Positions 57,563 to 64,000 of a DNA stretch of 64,000 bases are shown here, in pieces. Numbering within the stretch: position 1 is the stretch's first letter; each line of letters starts with the position of its first letter. The position numbers and the translations under genes were made by a program. The notes beneath the pieces were generated by a model, which had not been told where the DNA came from, ran no database searches, and saw only the letters and a program-made list of their open reading frames with translations. This stretch comes from Lysobacter concretionis Ko07 = DSM 16239 (lineage in GTDB: Bacteria; Pseudomonadota; Gammaproteobacteria; Xanthomonadales; Xanthomonadaceae): assembly GCF_000768345.1 (NCBI RefSeq), contig NZ_AVPS01000010.1, forward strand, positions 1-64,000, in the 5' to 3' direction.

Positions 57563-60156
57563 TGCGAGATTTCCGCGGCGGCGCGGGCGCGGCTTGCACG
57601 CTCGGCGAACCTGTCGGCCTTTTCGAAGCCGAACAGCCGCAGTTCGCGTCGTTCAACGCCGTCGACGTAATACAGCGTGGCCGGCGGGCCGATGATGCCG
57701 AGCGCCTTCATCAATGACTGGTCGATGGCGTCATTGGCGGTGACATCGGCCTTGAGCAGGACGAAGCCGTCCAGCGCGGCGTGCACCTGAGGCTCGGGGA
57801 AGGTGTACTTCTCCATCTCCTTGCAGGCCACGCACCAGTCGGCATAGAAGTCGAACATCACCGGCTGGCCCGCGTCCCGGGCGGCGGCGACTTCGCGGTC
57901 GAGGTCGTCCAGCGACTTGATCCTGCGGAATGGCAGCTCGCGGGTTTCCGCGGCGACGCCCGTGTTCAGACCGGCCAGTGGCCGCATCGGGTCGTTGCTG
58001 CCGGCGATGGCACCGACGATCTGGGTCGCGCCGACCACGCCGAACAGGGCGGCGGCGGTCCAGGTCAGCACGCGCAGCCCCTCGTGCGCGGCGGGCTTGC
58101 TCGCGGCCAGCGCGAGGGTGGCCGCCGAGCCGAGCAGCAGCACGCCCCACAGGCCCAGGGTCACCGGCCCTGGCAGCACCCGCGCCAGCATCCAGATCGC
58201 CAGCCCGAGGAACACGAAGCCGAACACGCGCTGCACCGCCACCATCCACGGCCCGCTGGTCGGCAGGCCCTTGCCGGCGGCGACGCCGAACGCGAGCAGC
58301 GGCACGCCCATGCCCATCGCCAGCAGGAACAGCGCGACACCACCGAACACCGGGTCCTGGGTCTGGCCGATGTACAGCACGGCCGCAGCCAGCGGCGGCG
58401 CCACGCAGGGCCCGACGATCAGCGCCGACAACGCACCCATCACCGCCACCCCGGCCAGTGAACCGCCGCGCTGCCGGTCGCTCAGCGAACCCAGCCGGTT
58501 GCGCAGGCCGGACGGCAACTGCATCTCGAACAGGCCGAAGCTCGACAGCGCCAGGGCGACGAACACGGCCGCGAACGCCGCCAGCACCCACGGGTTCTGG
58601 AACGCGATCTGCAGGTTCGCGCCGACCAGTCCGGCGACCACGCCGGCCACGGTGAATACCAGCGCGCTGGCGAACACGTACACGAACGACAGGCCGAACG
58701 CGCGCGCCGCGCCCAGACCGCGCTCGTGACCGGCCGACGCGCCCGCGATCAGTCCCGACAGGATCGGGATCATCGGCAGCACGCAGGGCGTGAACGCCAG
58801 CAGCAGGCCGAAGCCGAAGAAACTCAGCAACGCCCACCAGCGGTCCGGCCCCGACAGGGCGGCGGCCAGCAGGCTGTCTTCGGCGAGGTTGGTGGTTTCC
58901 GCGTCGGTGCTGCCGCGCGCGTCCACTCCTGCAGGAGCGGCTTCAGCCGCGACCTCTTGCCCGCCCGAAGCCGTCGCGACTTTACTGCCGTCATTCAACG
59001 TCGAAGCGATGGGGCCTGCATTGTCCGCAGCACCCTCCGCGTCCTGCGCTACGCCGGCTGCGTTGATCGCGGCTGCAGCCGCTCCTGCAGCCGGCTGCGG
59101 GGGCGCTGCAACACCAGCCGTGTCGGCCGGCAACGCGATCTCGACCGTGCGCGTCATCGGCGGGTAGCAGATGCCGTCGTTCTGGCAGCCCTGGAAACTG
59201 GCAGTCAGGCGCACGGTGGCGGCATCGGCCTGTCGGCGCTGCAGCGGAACCGGCACGTCGATCTGGTCGAAATACACCACCGTGTCGCCAAAGTAGCCGT
59301 CACGGTGCCGGACGCCGCGCGGCCATTGCGGCTTGCCCAGTGCGATGCCGGCCGGATCGCTGCTCAGCGTCAGGCTGGTGTTGTCGCGATACAGGTAGTA
59401 GCCGGGCGCCGGAGTGAAGCGCAGCAGCAGGGTGTTGCCATCGCCCGCGATCGCCTCGAACCCGAACGCCTGCCCGGGAGGCAAGGGCAGCGCATCGGTG
59501 CCGGTGCCGCCGAGATTTCCGAGCAGCGAAGGGCGTGCGTTTCCCACCAGCGGACTGGTGCCGGGTACGCCAAGGCGGGCCAGGCCGGCGTTGCCCGTGG
59601 CGGTCGGTGAGGTCGCCGGTGCCGCCGCGGGCGTTGCGGCGCTGGCGGGCAGGGCCACCGTCAGCTTGCGGGTCTGCGGCGGGTAGCAGATGCCGGCATC
59701 GGCGCAACCCTGGTACTTGACCGTCAGCGTGGTGCTGGCCGCGTGCGCCTGGCCCGGCAACCGGGCGGTGAGGCTTTTGCGGTAGGTCTCGACCTTGCCG
59801 AAGAACTCGTCTTCATACGCCTCGCCCTTGGGCAACTGCAGCGCCCCGGCCTCGAAGCCGGCATCGGTCTGGGCGGACGTCCGGTGGCGATACAGGTAAT
59901 AGCCGTCGGCGATCTTCCAGTGGATCGCGATCGCACCGTCGCCGTCGGCGCGCGCATCCAGCGCAAATGCCTGGTCGACCGGCAACAGGTCGTCGGGGTT
60001 GATCGCAGCGCCGGCGGGCAAGACGAGCACGGCCAGCAGGGCCAGACCGGTGAGGCAGGCGGCGAGCCATCGGGCGCGCGCCGGGGCGTGTGGAGGTCGG
60101 CGTGGGAGCGCGTCGGCTTGAAGCATGTTGGTTTGAAGCGCGTTGGTTTCAGTCAT
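57559..60156 (-). CDS. dsbD: Thiol:disulfide interchange protein DsbD with duplicated N-terminal domain
   Basis: An 865-residue DsbD, far longer than the 565 of E. coli. It carries electrons from cytosolic thioredoxin to the periplasm. After a signal segment (LTGLALLAVLVLPAGAA) there are two DsbD-alpha domains in tandem, each with its CysCys site: CADAGICYPPQ (about residue 152) and CQNDGICYPPM (about 323). Then comes an Ala-rich linker (about 345-430), an eight-helix beta domain (PCVLPMIPILSGLIAGAS...VGPCVAPPLAAAVLY) and a C-terminal thioredoxin domain with YADWCVACKEME. The linker is partly encoded by a repeat pair. The N-terminal cytoplasmic residues contain five-residue repeats. It overlaps tlpA and cutA genes at either end. 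Confidence 0.94.
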   Translation of the reverse strand: MTETNALQTNMLQADALPRRPPHAPARARWLAACLTGLALLAVLVLPAGAAINPDDLLPVDQAFALDARADGDGAIAIHWKIADGYYLYRHRTSAQTDAGFEAGALQLPKGEAYEDEFFGKVETYRKSLTARLPGQAHAASTTLTVKYQGCADAGICYPPQTRKLTVALPASAATPAAAPATSPTATGNAGLARLGVPGTSPLVGNARPSLLGNLGGTGTDALPLPPGQAFGFEAIAGDGNTLLLRFTPAPGYYLYRDNTSLTLSSDPAGIALGKPQWPRGVRHRDGYFGDTVVYFDQIDVPVPLQRRQADAATVRLTASFQGCQNDGICYPPMTRTVEIALPADTAGVAAPPQPAAGAAAAAINAAGVAQDAEGAADNAGPIASTLNDGSKVATASGGQEVAAEAAPAGVDARGSTDAETTNLAEDSLLAAALSGPDRWWALLSFFGFGLLLAFTPCVLPMIPILSGLIAGASAGHERGLGAARAFGLSFVYVFASALVFTVAGVVAGLVGANLQIAFQNPWVLAAFAAVFVALALSSFGLFEMQLPSGLRNRLGSLSDRQRGGSLAGVAVMGALSALIVGPCVAPPLAAAVLYIGQTQDPVFGGVALFLLAMGMGVPLLAFGVAAGKGLPTSGPWMVAVQRVFGFVFLGLAIWMLARVLPGPVTLGLWGVLLLGSAATLALAASKPAAHEGLRVLTWTAAALFGVVGATQIVGAIAGSNDPMRPLAGLNTGVAAETRELPFRRIKSLDDLDREVAAARDAGQPVMFDFYADWCVACKEMEKYTFPEPQVHAALDGFVLLKADVTANDAIDQSLMKALGIIGPPATLYYVDGVERRELRLFGFEKADRFAERASRARAAAEISQ
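58930..59089. repeat. Inverted repeat pair translated inside the dsbD linker
   Basis: TGCAGGAGCGGCTTCAGCCG (58930 on) and the inverted GGCTGCAGCCGCTCCTGCA (to 59089) are the same element as found between purD and alsT. About 110 bases separate the arms. The region is read in frame as Ala/Gly-rich linker between the DsbD domains. Confidence 0.85.
60108..60152 (-). repeat. Three 15-bp repeats at the cutA/dsbD junction
   Basis: Units starting at 60108, 60123 and 60138 share GCNNGTYGGYTTGAA. They encode the N-terminal TNALQ-TNMLQ-ADALP of DsbD, and the last one contains the cutA stop codon. Confidence 0.8.
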
Positions 60157-60472
60157 CGTCTCGGGTCTGTTGCGCCACCCAGGCCAGGTACGGGGCCAGG
60201 CCGCCGATGGCCTCGACCGCGATCAGTTCGGGCAATTCGTAGGGATGCAGCGCGGCCAGCCGTGCGCCAAGCGCGTCCAGCCGGTCGGAGGTGGTCTTGA
60301 TCATCAGCAGCACTTCCTCGCCCTGCTCGACGCTGCCCTGCCAGCGGTAGGTCGAGCGCACGGACGGCAACTCGCTGACGCAGGCGGCCAATCGCTCCTC
60401 GACCAGGGCGCGGGCGAGGACGCCGGCGCTGCGGGCATCCGGGCAGGAGCAGTACGCGATGACGACAGACAT
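60149..60472 (-). CDS. cutA: Divalent-cation tolerance protein CutA
   Basis: A 107-residue CutA1 protein, a very stable trimer. Signatures: CSCPDARSAGVLARALVEER, YRWQGSVEQGEEVLLMIKT and HPYELPELIAVEA. CutA was first linked to copper tolerance in E. coli, partly through the neighbouring dsbD gene; its own role remains uncertain. Start ATG 60472 is set by the conserved N-terminus. Its stop overlaps the dsbD start region by eight bases, so cutA-dsbD-tlpA form one transcript. Confidence 0.93.
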   Translation of the reverse strand: MSVVIAYCSCPDARSAGVLARALVEERLAACVSELPSVRSTYRWQGSVEQGEEVLLMIKTTSDRLDALGARLAALHPYELPELIAVEAIGGLAPYLAWVAQQTRDDD

Positions 60473-60696
60473 GGCGGCGATTGTACCGACGCGGGATTGC
60501 CGGCGTTGATGCCGTCCGCGTCGACACCCTTCGCCATGCTTCGGTGGGCAGGTGCCGCGACCCGAATGTCCGGCTGTCGGGTAGCGCGTCGTGTATGAGG
60601 GGAGTGGAGACATTCTCACGGCCGCTGCCGGTGGCAGGGGCGGACCGCAGGCGCCCGTCGGGGCAGTACTGGACATAGGAACAGGAGAAAGCGGGC

Positions 60697-61614
60697 ATGA
60701 AGCGAAATCACTGGTGGTTGGCGGCAATCCTGGGCGGCGTGGTCCTGGCCTCGTCGATGGCGGCGTGTGCGGCAGGGGGCGATGCCGCCTTCCTGCCGGG
60801 CCCCGGTTATGCCGAGGTCGATGTGGACGCGCTGGATGGCGAGGCGTACTACACGCCTGCGCGCTTCCCAGACATGGCCGGATCGGTGTTCCTTCCCGAT
60901 GCCGACCTGGCCGCGCCGGTGCGCGCGATGTTGCTGGTGGAAAGCCGCGAGGGCCTGTTGCCGCACGCCCGATACCGGGTCACGTACCAGCTGACCAGTG
61001 CAGCGGACGATCCGGACCTGACGCGCAGTCATGTCGAAGTCACCCGCTTCAACCTCGGCCCGGCGTTCCGCGAGTCACTGCTTGATTCGGTACCGGCCGA
61101 GCATCTGGCGGGGCCGGAGGAGTTCGGGGTCGGGCCGGATGTCAGCTGGCGTTTCGAGATGTCGCCGATGCGCGCCATGACCGCCGGCATCGATCGGGCC
61201 AGCCGGAAGGAATTGTCGGTGGCCGAAGCCGCCGCGATGGATTGCCTCGGAGTGCCGTGCAACGGACAGGCATCCGCGGACGGCCCGCAGGGCGCATGGA
61301 CGCCGCAGGACGCGCCGTCGCTGCCGGTCAAGTACCGGCTGTCGATCGACGAAAGCCCGAATCCGGCCCGCGTGGTGGAGGAGCTGCTCGCGGTAATGGG
61401 TGAGGACGCCGAGCAGCCGACCGGGTTCGTCGCCGGCTCGCCGCGTCTGGTGTTCGTGGTGTCGGCCAATGCGGAAGGCCAGGACCTGATGACCACGGCG
61501 CTGGGCCGCAACTCGGTGGTGTTTGACGACGAGATCGGCACGATGTGGGTCCGCTCGCTGCAGATGCCCGGCCTGCCGGTGGACATCAGCACCTTCATGC
61601 AGCCGCGCGAATGA
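60697..61614 (+). CDS. Exported protein of unknown function (first of cluster)
   Basis: A 305-residue protein with signal/lipobox-like N-terminus (WLAAILGGVVLASSMAACA), so probably a lipoprotein with Cys at residue 24. The rest is acidic with even secondary-structure potential; SWRFEMSPMRAMTAGIDRAS and MDCLGVPCNG (two Cys) are the only landmarks. I do not recognise the family. ACAGGAG is well placed before the ATG. It opens a group of four co-oriented exported-protein genes that ends beside an ECF-type sigma factor gene. Confidence 0.75.
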   Translation: MKRNHWWLAAILGGVVLASSMAACAAGGDAAFLPGPGYAEVDVDALDGEAYYTPARFPDMAGSVFLPDADLAAPVRAMLLVESREGLLPHARYRVTYQLTSAADDPDLTRSHVEVTRFNLGPAFRESLLDSVPAEHLAGPEEFGVGPDVSWRFEMSPMRAMTAGIDRASRKELSVAEAAAMDCLGVPCNGQASADGPQGAWTPQDAPSLPVKYRLSIDESPNPARVVEELLAVMGEDAEQPTGFVAGSPRLVFVVSANAEGQDLMTTALGRNSVVFDDEIGTMWVRSLQMPGLPVDISTFMQPRE

Positions 61615-61736
61615 CTGCCCGCGCGCGTCTTGCGCAGCGCGAGAGCGTGCCCGCAACGAGGCCGCGCGCCATGAATCCACGTGCCGGCGACCGGCCCGTC
61701 ACGGAAGTGCTTTTCATCAATCAAAGGAGTCTGTGG

Positions 61737-62273
61737 ATGCGAATGTCCATTCTGGGATCGACCCTCGCCGCTCTGGCCTTGCTGGCCGCCGGCTGTGCCA
61801 ACGGTGAAGCCGACGCCCCACTGGCGATGGGTGCGCTGGATGTCGCCGACAGCGTGCCGCCCGCCGCGGCGTCGCCGTCGGCACAGGTCGGGATCGTGAC
61901 CGATGCCGGCACGTTCTGGTTCGCCCCATCGCGTTGCATGGTGGGGCCCGACAACGACGTGGTGAGCTACATGATTTCCGGTGCGGGCAGCGCGCCCGAC
62001 GGGCAACCGGTCTTCGTGGAGTTGGCCGGCGACGACGGCAGCCAGACCGACGGCCCCGACCTGCGTATCAACGTCGGTGTCGACCGGGCGTTCAAGCCTG
62101 GCGATCCGCAGTGGATCGCGAACGATGGCATGGCGCATGCACTGGGCGTTGCCCCGGCGACGGGGCAGATCGACGGCCAGGTCGTGACCCTGGCCGGCGT
62201 GGTGTTCAGCACGGACAGCAGCACCCGCCTGACGGTGGAAGCGCCGATCCGCATCGACTGCAGCGGCGGCTAG
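61737..62273 (+). CDS. Putative lipoprotein of unknown function
   Basis: A 178-residue protein with lipobox LLAAGCAN (Cys about residue 20). The mature part resembles a small beta-rich domain (GTFWFAPSRCMVGPDND; VVTLAGVVFSTDSSTRLTVE) that ends in RIDCSGG; two Cys could form a disulfide between residues about 67 and 176. AAAGGAG lies six bases before ATG 61737, which decides the start; the frame is open upstream. Family not recognised. Confidence 0.72.
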   Translation: MRMSILGSTLAALALLAAGCANGEADAPLAMGALDVADSVPPAAASPSAQVGIVTDAGTFWFAPSRCMVGPDNDVVSYMISGAGSAPDGQPVFVELAGDDGSQTDGPDLRINVGVDRAFKPGDPQWIANDGMAHALGVAPATGQIDGQVVTLAGVVFSTDSSTRLTVEAPIRIDCSGG

Positions 62274-62289
62274 GCCAGGGGAGGGAGTC

Positions 62290-62907
62290 ATGTCCGGGGG
62301 GAATGGATCGATGCGTCGCATCGGGTGGGCAACCGGTGGGTTCCGGTTGTTGTGCGTGGCCGGGCTGGTGGCGCTGCTGGCGGCGTGCGGGTCCGGGCGC
62401 GATGCGGAAACGCAGTCCAGGGTCGAGCCGGGCGAAGGCACCGGCCTGATGGCAAAAGCGCGGAACCTGGCATTGGAGCAGGTGTGCAAACGCAGTTCGG
62501 CCTGTGACGACAAGGAGTCCAGGGAGGTGGTCAAGGCCTTGGATGAAGTCCTTCGGCAACTGCCCCGGGAGGCCCGGCGCCAGCTGGCCGAAGCGGACAT
62601 GGACGATGCCGCTGTCATCGGGGCCGGGGCCGGTGCCGATACCGATGACGCGTCCCGGCTCTCCGGTGCCGCCCTGGCGGGCTTGATGGACATGGCGCGG
62701 AGCATGCTGGAAGCCAACGCCGCGCAGCAGACGGCGAGCACTTCCATGGACGCCGCTTCATCCGGCGCCATTTCCACCGATGTCATCGGTCCGGAAACCA
62801 CCGGCCGGGAACTCGTGGCCCGGCTGGACGGCATTCCGGTCAGGACCGGCGCCCTGACGCCGGCCGAGTTGCTGTCCCGCATCGCACCGCCCCCGGCCGA
62901 GGACTGA
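62290..62907 (+). CDS. Putative lipoprotein of unknown function, helical
   Basis: A 205-residue protein; after a Gly/Ser-rich start the signal VAGLVALLAACGSG ends in a lipobox. The mature part is mainly helical and charged (ALDEVLRQLPREARRQLAEA; ALAGLMDMARSMLEANAAQQ), with one Cys pair (VCKRSSACDD). GAGGGAG precedes ATG 62290. It begins 16 bases after the previous stop and ends 3 bases before the next gene, so the genes form a tight unit. No known family recognised. Confidence 0.72.
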   Translation: MSGGNGSMRRIGWATGGFRLLCVAGLVALLAACGSGRDAETQSRVEPGEGTGLMAKARNLALEQVCKRSSACDDKESREVVKALDEVLRQLPREARRQLAEADMDDAAVIGAGAGADTDDASRLSGAALAGLMDMARSMLEANAAQQTASTSMDAASSGAISTDVIGPETTGRELVARLDGIPVRTGALTPAELLSRIAPPPAED

Positions 62908-62910
62908 CCG

Positions 62911-63660
62911 ATGATCGATATCCGCGTCCTGTCGGCGGTCATGTTTGGACTGGCCGGCCTGTTGGCCGCACCCGGCGCCCAGGCGCAGAAAAAGGTGATG
63001 GTCGCGGACTGCGGGGTGGGCGGTTGTCGCTGCATGCTTTCCGCCACGACCGTCATGGATATCGAGACCCTGACCGGCCAGGCGGCGCCGCCTGGCGCAG
63101 CGGGCATGACGCTGGTGGTGGCCTTCGACGAAATGGTCTGGAGCCCGAAGACGCCAAAGGAGCTCCACCGGATATTCGGTGGCAGCGGCGAGTGCCCGAT
63201 CGAGGTGTTTCCCGCGGCGGGCAACGCCAGGGGCCCGCGCGACGGCATCTGGGTGTTCGAGGATCACCCGGCGGACATGTCGCGATGCCCGCTGATGAAG
63301 ATGGGCGGCGCAATCGCTGGCGCCGAGATCGACGGTCCGAAGGGAGGGGACGTGCCCATTCGCTGGGGCGGGCAGTTCCATCCCGGCAAGTACTTTCCCG
63401 AGGTGCCGGGCGCGCTCCGCTGGATCCGGATCGACGACAGGAACTGGCGCGGCGAACTCGACGGCGTCAACACCACGGCCGCAGTCGATATCCTCTCCGT
63501 CGTCCTGCACTCGTCTCTGGTGCGTGACGACCTGATCCGTGGATCGCTCAGCTACAGATCGAACATGGACAAACTCATGAAAGACATCCCGCAAGTGGCC
63601 GGGATGTACAAGTGCGAGTTCCGCACGGAGTACACCGGACGCTGGAAGTCCGGCTTCTGA
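62911..63660 (+). CDS. Periplasmic protein of unknown function with Cys-rich N-terminus
   Basis: A 249-residue protein with signal peptide ending PGAQAQ, followed at once by CGVGGCRCMLS, a compact four-residue-spaced Cys group that could bind a metal or form a disulfide. More Cys appear in GECPIEVF, SRCPLMKMG and YKCEFRTEY. Trp/Gly-rich segments (IRWGGQFHPGKYF) suggest a beta domain. Three bases separate it from the preceding lipoprotein gene, so they are probably co-translated. Function unknown. Confidence 0.72.
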   Translation: MIDIRVLSAVMFGLAGLLAAPGAQAQKKVMVADCGVGGCRCMLSATTVMDIETLTGQAAPPGAAGMTLVVAFDEMVWSPKTPKELHRIFGGSGECPIEVFPAAGNARGPRDGIWVFEDHPADMSRCPLMKMGGAIAGAEIDGPKGGDVPIRWGGQFHPGKYFPEVPGALRWIRIDDRNWRGELDGVNTTAAVDILSVVLHSSLVRDDLIRGSLSYRSNMDKLMKDIPQVAGMYKCEFRTEYTGRWKSGF

Positions 63661-63671
63661 CGAGGCTGCGG

Positions 63672-63710
63672 GCGCGTCATCTCCTGACGTATGCTCAGGT
63701 GATCACGCGC
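63672..63710 (+). terminator. Long imperfect hairpin between the exported-protein cluster and the sigma gene
   Basis: GCGCGT-c-ATC-t-CCTGA pairs with TCAGG-t-GAT-c-ACGCGC around CGTATGC, starting 12 bases after the stop codon. There is no T tract. It could end the cluster message or be a palindromic operator ahead of the sigma gene. Confidence 0.45.
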
Positions 63711-63756
63711 CGGCAACACAACAGGACTGGCGCACTTTTCAGGGAACGATGCGCCT

Positions 63757-64000
63757 ATGTACAACCCACCGGGGCCGGATGCCGGCCTGACGGAAGAGAT
63801 CTGCGCCAGCGCGGTGGAGCTGGCGCCCTTGCTGTATCCGGAATTGCGGCAGGCGGCCCGCGGGATCCGTGCCCGGATGCCGCGCAGCGAAACGATCGTG
63901 ACCACCGCCTTGATCCACGAGGCCTATCTCAAGCTCGCGCGCGGCGGCCAGTGGAGCAGTCGCCGCCATTTCCTCGCGGCCGCGGCCGTGGCGATGCGCC
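63757..64000 (+). CDS. ECF-type RNA polymerase sigma factor (partial, C-terminus beyond window)
   Basis: The first 81 residues from ATG 63757 are visible. LLYPELRQAARGIRARMPRS, then TALIHEAYLKLARGGQWSSR and HFLAAAAVAMR, are characteristic of the ECF-type sigma factors of the TIGR02999 group (region 2 with HEAYLKL). In related bacteria these are often followed by a serine/threonine kinase gene that acts as partner; here the window ends. The position directly after four exported-protein genes makes these possible targets. Confidence 0.88.
   Translation, partial: MYNPPGPDAGLTEEICASAVELAPLLYPELRQAARGIRARMPRSETIVTTALIHEAYLKLARGGQWSSRRHFLAAAAVAMR

Noticed and set aside
61029-63248. 739-codon open frame on the minus strand
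   Set aside because: It lies opposite the four exported-protein genes, which have signal peptides and SD sequences. The minus frame is Ser/Pro/Arg-rich without any fold-like pattern.

Overview
The window is GC-rich, densely coded chromosomal DNA. It most resembles a Xanthomonadaceae/Lysobacteraceae gammaproteobacterium (Lysobacter- or Luteimonas-like). The pointers are copL-type genes ahead of copAB, a lexA-imuA-imuB-dnaE2 cassette, the DUF6776/bactofilin/erpA/nudC/ampE neighbourhood, an MFS-PlsC fusion, and dispersed repeats of the two families usual in that group (TGCAGGAGCGGCTTCAGCC-like and GGATCCCCGCCTTCGCGGG-like). This placement is inference from gene content; no rRNA is present. I see no prophage, insertion sequence or CRISPR array.

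Layout. (1) 1-17733, all on the minus strand: hutC-hutU-hutH-hutG (histidine catabolism, no hutI), then a copper island: copL, copA, copB, a cytochrome c, a DUF411 lipoprotein, a Cu+ P-type ATPase, a small Cys/His exported protein, and cusC-cusB-cusA (cusA runs off the left edge). Together these would move Cu(I) from cytoplasm to periplasm, oxidise or sequester it there, and expel it through the outer membrane. (2) 17734-23780, plus strand: a divergent operon of a second copL-like gene, a TonB-dependent receptor, a PepSY membrane protein, and a PepSY membrane domain fused to an NqrF-like ferredoxin/flavin reductase. A HutC-like operator half lies on each side of the divergent promoter region. 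(3) 23986-25359: a secreted SxxK serine hydrolase. (4) 25460-31572, minus: lexA-imuA-imuB-dnaE2 mutasome, with a repeat element carried in frame inside dnaE2. (5) 31928-38992: tRNA-Met with terminator, rppH, a Fur-box-preceded bfd and bfr, a DUF4126 protein, a bactofilin between two DUF6776 paralogues, erpA, nudC and ampE. (6) 39003-44346: MFS-PlsC fusion, purD, alsT, separated by clusters of inverted repeats. (7) 44412-50048: orphan type VI secretion unit vgrG-lipase effector-Tli4-like immunity protein. (8) 50127-60472, minus: purH, fis, DUF3426, prmA, yqaE, accC, accB, aroQ, tlpA-like, dsbD, cutA. (9) 60697-64000, plus: four consecutive exported or lipoprotein genes of unknown function and the start of an ECF-type sigma factor.

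The most unusual material is the divergent copL/TonB receptor/reductase operon that shares operator-like sequences with hut, the repeat elements translated inside dnaE2 and dsbD, the duplicated DUF6776-bactofilin arrangement, and the exported-protein cluster beside the ECF sigma gene.
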